44,229 nucleotides of DNA, taken from RSA11 sp965652565. Lineage in GTDB: Bacteria; Actinomycetota; Thermoleophilia; Solirubrobacterales; 70-9. The notes under the pieces are model-generated. The model was not told the DNA's origin. It saw nothing but the letters and a program-made list of their open reading frames with translations, and searched no databases. The position numbers and the translations under genes were made by a program. Location: the NCBI GenBank assembly GCA_965652565.1, contig CBFGWL010000014.1, positions 1 through 44,229 on the forward strand, in the 5' to 3' direction. Of this stretch, positions 39,460 through 44,229 are shown in pieces; position 1 is the first letter of the stretch, and the number at the start of each line of letters is the position of its first letter.

Positions 39460-40491
39460 TTAGGGCATCGCAAAGCGGCGCTCGCGGGGATCGGCGCCGG
39501 TGAACCGCTCCAGGATGTGCAGCAGCTCCGGGACGCTGGGCCGGGCCGCCGGATCATGGGCCAGGCAGCGGTCGACCAGCGTGGTCAGCTCGGCGGGCAG
39601 ATCGCCGCGGAGGGAGGCCAGCGGCGGCGCCGCGGCCTCGAGCTGCGGGTAGCCGGTCTCCTCGGCGTCTCCGCGGTCGGAGGATGCCCAGGTGGCCGAC
39701 TCGGATGCCGTCGTCGAGTACCACTCCGAGGAGCCGCCTTCCGCGTCCGGCTCCGAATCGGCGGTGAACTCGGCTTCGGAGTCGTCGTCGAGCTCGCCCC
39801 CGGGGTCGTCGAAAGCCGGTTGGAGTGCCGCGAGCTCGAACAGGATCGTGCCGATGCCCCAGACGTCGGCCGGCGGCCCGAGCTGCTCGCCGCGGGCCTG
39901 TTCGGGCGCGAGGTAGAAGAAGGTGCCGATCCCCGGTGGCGCCTCGCCGGGAGGGCGCGCGAGGCTGAGGTCGATCACCTTCACCTGACCGGCGAAGGTG
40001 ACGGCGTTGGCGGGTTTGAGGTCGAGGTGCAGGATGCCCTGTCGGTGCAGGTAGAAGATCGCCGAGCCGAGCTGGATGCCCAGATGGGCGACGTCGCTCG
40101 CGCTGAGCCGCGGCTGGGTCTCCTCGACGAGATGGGCGAGGGTCTCGCCCGGCAGCGTTTCCATGACGATCGCGGGCGGCTCGCCGTCGAGCACCTCATA
40201 CCCGCGCACGATGTGCGGGTGCGTGAAGCGCATGAGCAGCTCGCCCTCGGCGATGAGCTGATCGTGCGCCTTGCGGTCGGCGCGTCGTTCGGGGCGCAGC
40301 GCCTTGACGATGACCCGCGTGGCGCGCTCGTGGCTCCACGCGTCGTACACGTCGAGCCGCCGGCCGCGGCTGAGATGTTCGATCACCTCGTAGCCGGGTC
40401 CGATTCGCTGACCGGGGGTCAGCGGGGGAGTGGAATGGGGGTGCGCGCCGTCCTCCATCGGGCTTCGGGCCTGCGGCGGGGTCGCGACCAT
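39460..40491 (-). CDS. atypical serine/threonine protein kinase, about 343 aa
   Basis: Soluble Hanks-type kinase. The Gly loop is degraded (HLSRGRRLDVYDAW), the ATP Lys is in RVIVKALRP, the catalytic loop is HLDLKPAN (Asp kept, Arg replaced by Leu, so non-RD), the metal loop is IDLSLAR instead of DFG, and the APE motif is YLAPEQ. An acidic Ser/Glu/Asp insertion (about 60 residues, DDDSEAEF ... SSEWYSTTASESATW) interrupts the C-lobe. No membrane helix or PASTA domain. The start is uncertain: ATG at 40608, 40491 or 40458; codon bias is weaker before 40491. Catalytically it is probably weak or regulated. Confidence 0.8.
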   Translation of the reverse strand: MVATPPQARSPMEDGAHPHSTPPLTPGQRIGPGYEVIEHLSRGRRLDVYDAWSHERATRVIVKALRPERRADRKAHDQLIAEGELLMRFTHPHIVRGYEVLDGEPPAIVMETLPGETLAHLVEETQPRLSASDVAHLGIQLGSAIFYLHRQGILHLDLKPANAVTFAGQVKVIDLSLARPPGEAPPGIGTFFYLAPEQARGEQLGPPADVWGIGTILFELAALQPAFDDPGGELDDDSEAEFTADSEPDAEGGSSEWYSTTASESATWASSDRGDAEETGYPQLEAAAPPLASLRGDLPAELTTLVDRCLAHDPAARPSVPELLHILERFTGADPRERRFAMP

Positions 40492-40687
40492 CGTACGGGC
40501 GGGCACCGGACGCCGGAGCGCGCGGGGCGTGGCTACCCGGACCCATCCCCCGGGTGCGCCCGGGGCGGCGGCGAGCCACCATCCCGTGCCTTTCCAATGC
40601 ATGACCATGTTCCGCCCCCGGGATGAGGGGAGGCTGAGGGCCGCATGAGAAAGCTCTCACCTTCATCAAGCGGCGTTTCGGGGGTGC

Positions 40688-42208
40688 TCAGGGGGTGGGT
40701 TCCGGGGCGCCGAGGCCGCCCCCACCGGGCGTCTCGATGCGGAGGCGATCGCCGGGCGCCAAGCTTCCGGAAGCCTTCGCGGGCAGCTCTTCGCCGTTGC
40801 GGTAGTTGCGGCCCGGGGCGCCGTCCGCGCCGCCGTCGCGGCCGCGCGGCGCGATGCGCCGGCGCTCGGTGATCAGCGTGAAGTCCATCGGCGCGAGCGC
40901 GATCAGCTCGCGCGCGATGCCCTCGCCGCCGCGGTGCCTGCCGGCGCCGCCGCTGCCGCGACGCACGGCCAGCTCGGCGACCCGCACCGGCAGCTCGGTC
41001 TCGAGCGCCTCGATGGGCGTGTTGAGCGTGTTCGACATCGCGACGTGCACGGCGGACGGCCCGTCGGCGCGCGCGCACGCTCCCTGGCCGCCCCCGAGGG
41101 TCTCGTAGTAGGTGAACTCGTCGTTCGCCAGGGTCACGTTGTTCATCGTGCCCTGGCCCTGGGCGGGGCCGCCCGCGGGCTCGGCGAGGACAGCGAGGAC
41201 GAGGTCGGCGACGCGGCTCGACGTCTCGACGTTGCCGGCGGCCACGGCGGCCGGAGGGCGGGCGTTCACGACGGTGCCGGCGGGGGCGCGCACGGCGACG
41301 GGGCGGTGCGCGCCCGCGGAGGGAGGGGCGTCGGGGTCGATCAGCACACGCACTGCGAAGAACGAGGCCGACTTCGTGACGGGGAGCGGGCAGTTGAGGT
41401 TTCCCGCGAGCTGCTCCGCCGTGCCCGAGAAATCGAGCTCGAGCTCATCGCCGGCGATCGTCGCGCGGACACGCAGCTCCACGTCGAGCTCGCCGTGGGC
41501 GCCCCCTTCGAGGACGTCGCGGGCCTCCCACGAGCCGTCGGGCAGCTCCGCCAGGCGGGAGCGGGTGCGGCGCTCGGCGTAGTCGAGGATCGCGGCCATC
41601 GCGGCCTCGACGCCGGCGCGTCCCTCGCGCTCCACGAGGTCGGTGAGGCGCTCCACGCCCACGGCGTTCGCGGCGAGCTGCGCCCGCAGATCCGCGAGGC
41701 GCTGCCCGGGCGCGCGCATGCGCCCGGCGAGCTCGCGCAGGCCCTTATCGTCGACCGGCTGGGGCGGGATCACGACGCCCTCCTCCTCGAGGCGGGTCGA
41801 GTGGGAGGGCATGCCGCCCGGGGTGGGTCCGCCGACGTCGGCGTGATGCGCGCGGCTCGCGGTGAAGCCGAGCAGAGCGCCGTCGGCGAAGACCGGGGTG
41901 ATCACGGTGATATCGGGCAGGTGCGTGCCGCCCGCGAACGGGTCGTTGAGAACCCAGGCCCGGCCCGGGCGATGCTCCTCGCCGAGCACGGCAGCCACGG
42001 CGTCAGGCATCGAGCCGAGGTGGACCGGGATGTGCTCGGCCTGCATGACGAGCTCGCCGTGGCGGTCGAAGAGGGCCGTGGAGCAGTCCCGGCGCTCCTT
42101 GATGTTGGGCGAGTGCGCGGCGCGGACGAGGACCGCGCCCATCTCGTCGCAGATCGCGCGCAGGGCGCCGGCCATGACCTGCAGGGTGATCGGGTCGATC
42201 GCGCTCAT
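40688..42208 (-). CDS. hyuB: hydantoinase B/oxoprolinase family subunit, 506 aa
   Basis: Beta subunit of an ATP-dependent cyclic-amide hydrolase or a related carboxylase. Family signatures: DPITLQVMAGALRAICDEMG, VLVRAAHSPNIKERRDCSTALFD, VMQAEHIPVHLGSMPDAV, VLNDPFAGGTHLPDITVITP, and NTLNTPIEALETELPVRV near the end with GGGGLGAPEP. ATG at 42208 overlaps the hyuA stop (ATGA), so the subunits are co-translated. In-frame sequence upstream of 42208 is a shadow of hyuA. The substrate (hydantoin, 5-oxoproline or a ketone) is not predictable; 5-oxoproline would link to the possible glutaminyl cyclase. Confidence 0.93.
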   Translation of the reverse strand: MSAIDPITLQVMAGALRAICDEMGAVLVRAAHSPNIKERRDCSTALFDRHGELVMQAEHIPVHLGSMPDAVAAVLGEEHRPGRAWVLNDPFAGGTHLPDITVITPVFADGALLGFTASRAHHADVGGPTPGGMPSHSTRLEEEGVVIPPQPVDDKGLRELAGRMRAPGQRLADLRAQLAANAVGVERLTDLVEREGRAGVEAAMAAILDYAERRTRSRLAELPDGSWEARDVLEGGAHGELDVELRVRATIAGDELELDFSGTAEQLAGNLNCPLPVTKSASFFAVRVLIDPDAPPSAGAHRPVAVRAPAGTVVNARPPAAVAAGNVETSSRVADLVLAVLAEPAGGPAQGQGTMNNVTLANDEFTYYETLGGGQGACARADGPSAVHVAMSNTLNTPIEALETELPVRVAELAVRRGSGGAGRHRGGEGIARELIALAPMDFTLITERRRIAPRGRDGGADGAPGRNYRNGEELPAKASGSLAPGDRLRIETPGGGGLGAPEPTP

Positions 42209-44181
42209 CGTTTGCGCTCCGCGAGGATCGTGCCGTGTTCGTCCACGCGCGCGTGCCACGTGGGCGGGAGGACCATCGTCGTCTCCGGGAGCTCGAGGAC
42301 CGCTGGGCCGGTGACGCTGAGGCCCGCGGGGAGCTCGCCGCGCAGGACCTCGGCCTCGACCCACTCGCCGGCCATGCGGATGCGGCGGGCGCTGCGCCTG
42401 GGCTCCTCGGCGGCAGCGCGAGGCTCGGGCTGGGGGCCCCGCTCGACGAGAGCGACGTTCACGTGCACGAGCTCGATCTCCGCGTCGGGGTCCGCGAAGC
42501 CGTAGCGGCGCTCGTGCTCGGCGTCGAACGCGGCGCGCAGCTCGCCCGGATCGGGATCCGGGCCCGCTGCGACCGGCAGCTCGAAGGCCTGACCGCGGTA
42601 GCGCAGTTCGTAACTGCACTCCACGGCGGCCCCCTCCATCCCCGGTTCGAGCTCCGCCCGCATGGCCTCGACGACCTCGGCGACGCGTTCGCGCCGCAGC
42701 TCCGCGCCGGCGAGCATCACCGTGCGCGATGCATCGCGCCTGCGCGGCGCCGCCAGCAGGCCGAGCGCGGAGAGCACACCGCCGGCGCGCGGGCAGAGGA
42801 TGCGCTCGATCTCGAGCTCCTCGGCGATCGCGGTCGCGTGCGTGGGCCCCGCGCCGCCGAACGGCATGAGCGCGAAGCGGCGCGGATCGACGCCGCGCTC
42901 GACCGTCACAACCCGCAGCGCGCGCACCATCTCCTGGTCGGCCAGGCGCACGATGCCCTCCGCGGTCTCGAGCGGAGTCAGCCCGAGCTCGCCGGCGAGC
43001 TCGGCGATCGCGCGCTCGGCGGCGTCCGCGTCCAGCTCGACGCCGCCGGCGAGCTTCGAGTCCGAGGCGAGGCGGCCGAGCACCAGGTTGGCGTCGGTCA
43101 CCGTGGGCTGGGTGCCGCCGCGCCCGTAGCAGGCCGGCCCCGGGTCGGCGCCCGCGGACTGCGGTCCCACGCGCAGCGCGCCGCCGTGGTCGCGCCAGGC
43201 GATCGAGCCGCCGCCGGCGCCCACCGTGTGGACGTCGACCATCGGCAGCTGGATGACGCGGCCCTCGATCTCGCGCGTGTCGGTGAGCCGGACCGCGCCG
43301 TCCTCGACCACGCACACGTCGCACGAGGTGCCGCCCATGTCCAACCCGAGCGCGCTCCCGTCGCCCGAGAGCCGGGCGATCAGGCTCGCGCCCACCGCGC
43401 CCCCGGCCGGCCCGGAGAGCACGCTCCAGGCGCCGCCGCCGGCCGCCTCCGCGGCGTCGACGGCGCCGCCCGAGGACTTGACGACCTCGATCGGCGGCAG
43501 CCCCGCCGCGCTCGCCGTGTCTGAGAGCGAGCGCAGGTAGCGGCCGAGGAGGGGCGCCAGGTACGCGTCGATCACGGTGGTGGAGGTGCGCTCGTACTCG
43601 CGAAAGCGCGGGAGCACGCGGTGGGAGGCCGAGACGTGCACGCCTGGGCAGCGTGCCGCGATTGCCTGCGCGATGCGCTCTTCGTGCTCGGGTTCCACGT
43701 AGCTGAAGAGCAGGCAGACCGCCACGGACTCGGCGTCCGCCGCCGCCACGAGCTCGGCGATCCGCTCGGGCTCGGCGGCGGCCATCGGGGTAACGACCCC
43801 ATCGGGTCCCACTCGCTCACGGGCGCCGAAGCGCAGGTCGCGGGGCACGAGCGGTTCGGGCGGCGCCTCGCAGAGCCGGTACAGCGACGGCCGCGCCTGC
43901 CGGCCGATCTCGACCACGTCCTCGAAACCGGCGGTGGCGACGAGCGCCGTGCGCGCTCCACGGCGTTCGAGCAGCGCGTTCGTGCCGACGGTCATCCCGT
44001 GCGCGAACCGCCGGACGTCCCCAGCCGCGGCGCCGGCGCGCTCGAGGACCTGCTCGATGGCGGCCATGACGCCGCGCGCCTGGTCGTCGGGCGTCGTCGG
44101 CGCCTTGCCGGTATGAAGCTCCGCGCCGTCGAACAGGACGGCGTCGGTGAAGGTTCCGCCAACGTCGACCCCGAGGAGCAC
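42205..44181 (-). CDS. hyuA: hydantoinase A/oxoprolinase family subunit, 658 aa
   Basis: ATP-binding alpha subunit of the hydantoinase/oxoprolinase pair. The actin-like ATPase start is GVDVGGTFTDAVLFDG, followed by GTNALLERRGARTALV, VLSGPAGGAVGASLIA, LGLDMGGTSCDVCVVEDG, VGAGGGSIAWRD, VGPQSAGADPGPACYGRGG and MPFGGAGPTHA, all diagnostic. The length is usual for the family. GTG at 44181 lies 6 bases after a TACGCT -10 box (leaderless). First gene of the hyuA-hyuB operon; whatever lies further upstream is outside the window. Confidence 0.94.
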   Translation of the reverse strand: MLLGVDVGGTFTDAVLFDGAELHTGKAPTTPDDQARGVMAAIEQVLERAGAAAGDVRRFAHGMTVGTNALLERRGARTALVATAGFEDVVEIGRQARPSLYRLCEAPPEPLVPRDLRFGARERVGPDGVVTPMAAAEPERIAELVAAADAESVAVCLLFSYVEPEHEERIAQAIAARCPGVHVSASHRVLPRFREYERTSTTVIDAYLAPLLGRYLRSLSDTASAAGLPPIEVVKSSGGAVDAAEAAGGGAWSVLSGPAGGAVGASLIARLSGDGSALGLDMGGTSCDVCVVEDGAVRLTDTREIEGRVIQLPMVDVHTVGAGGGSIAWRDHGGALRVGPQSAGADPGPACYGRGGTQPTVTDANLVLGRLASDSKLAGGVELDADAAERAIAELAGELGLTPLETAEGIVRLADQEMVRALRVVTVERGVDPRRFALMPFGGAGPTHATAIAEELEIERILCPRAGGVLSALGLLAAPRRRDASRTVMLAGAELRRERVAEVVEAMRAELEPGMEGAAVECSYELRYRGQAFELPVAAGPDPDPGELRAAFDAEHERRYGFADPDAEIELVHVNVALVERGPQPEPRAAAEEPRRSARRIRMAGEWVEAEVLRGELPAGLSVTGPAVLELPETTMVLPPTWHARVDEHGTILAERKR

Positions 44182-44187
44182 GCGCGA

Positions 44188-44193
44188 AGCGTA
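44188..44193 (-). promoter_or_regulatory. -10 box, leaderless promoter of hyuA-hyuB
   Basis: TACGCT on the minus strand, 6 bases before the GTG at 44181. Confidence 0.45.
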
Positions 44194-44229
44194 GTCCGGG
44201 GGAGTTTTGGGGTGCGTCGGGGTCGCGCG

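Noticed and set aside
39679..39800. Repetitive-looking TCC/GAG-rich stretch inside the kinase gene
   Set aside because: It codes for the acidic Ser/Glu/Asp insert of the kinase; codon repetition explains the pattern and there is no regular period, so it is not a CRISPR array or tandem repeat locus.
42209..43324. Extension of the hyuB frame to 43324 (878 codons in total)
   Set aside because: It overlaps hyuA in another frame and is Arg-rich without family match; hyuB family sequence begins exactly at the ATG overlapping the hyuA stop.

Overview
The window looks like chromosomal DNA from a very GC-rich actinobacterium, most likely class Thermoleophilia (Solirubrobacterales-like); that placement is inferred from gene content. 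The evidence is strong G/C bias at third codon positions, an actinobacterial CysO-type cysteine pathway, a wax ester synthase/diacylglycerol acyltransferase, SUF (not ISC) iron-sulfur assembly, and secreted FG-GAP proteins with Lys/Arg-rich tails. I see no rRNA, tRNA, CRISPR array, insertion sequence, phage gene or origin. No gene-free stretch exceeds about 200 bases.

Left part (1-16.7 kb): a leftward HAD hydrolase / unknown / FxsA operon; a SufT-like DUF59 protein; a secreted FG-GAP protein divergent from a secreted esterase; small membrane proteins, an EamA-type transporter, a WS/DGAT acyltransferase, an M28 (glutaminyl-cyclase-like) lipoprotein and ispH. Next come a DipZ/TlpA-like thioredoxin fold that has lost both redox cysteines, and, divergent from it, a CADD/PqqC-like enzyme with the residue pattern of the self-sacrificing 4-aminobenzoate synthase. 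A cupredoxin-like protein overlaps a polytopic membrane protein, followed by a small lipoprotein.

Centre (16.7-23.6 kb): a SUF locus on the minus strand in the order rrf2-sufC-sufS, then (after one opposite-strand secreted-protein gene) sufU-Rieske-sufB-sufD. A two-component system and an HtpX protease follow (23.6-26.4 kb).

Sulfur-carrier region (26.4-34 kb): every part expected for CysO-dependent cysteine synthesis is present. These are a MoeZ-like activating enzyme whose rhodanese domain is N-terminal rather than C-terminal, CysO ending in Gly-Gly-Arg (a masked di-glycine), CysM, and a JAMM peptidase of the Mec type. A three-gene polar amino acid ABC importer sits between cysO and cysM, and its predicted promoter overlaps the cysM promoter head-on. 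With SUF next door, this is a 14-kb sulfur-handling neighbourhood: uptake, cysteine synthesis on a protein carrier, desulfuration and Fe-S assembly.

Right part (34-44.2 kb), all leftward: a peptidase-MA-like protein without HExxH, a penicillin-acylase-family Ntn hydrolase, DUF1152 and DUF1802 proteins, an atypical Ser/Thr kinase, and hydantoinase/oxoprolinase subunits hyuB and hyuA.

A window-wide trait is a TANNNT -10 box 6-10 bases before many start codons, implying leaderless or near-leaderless mRNAs. I used it to choose several starts.
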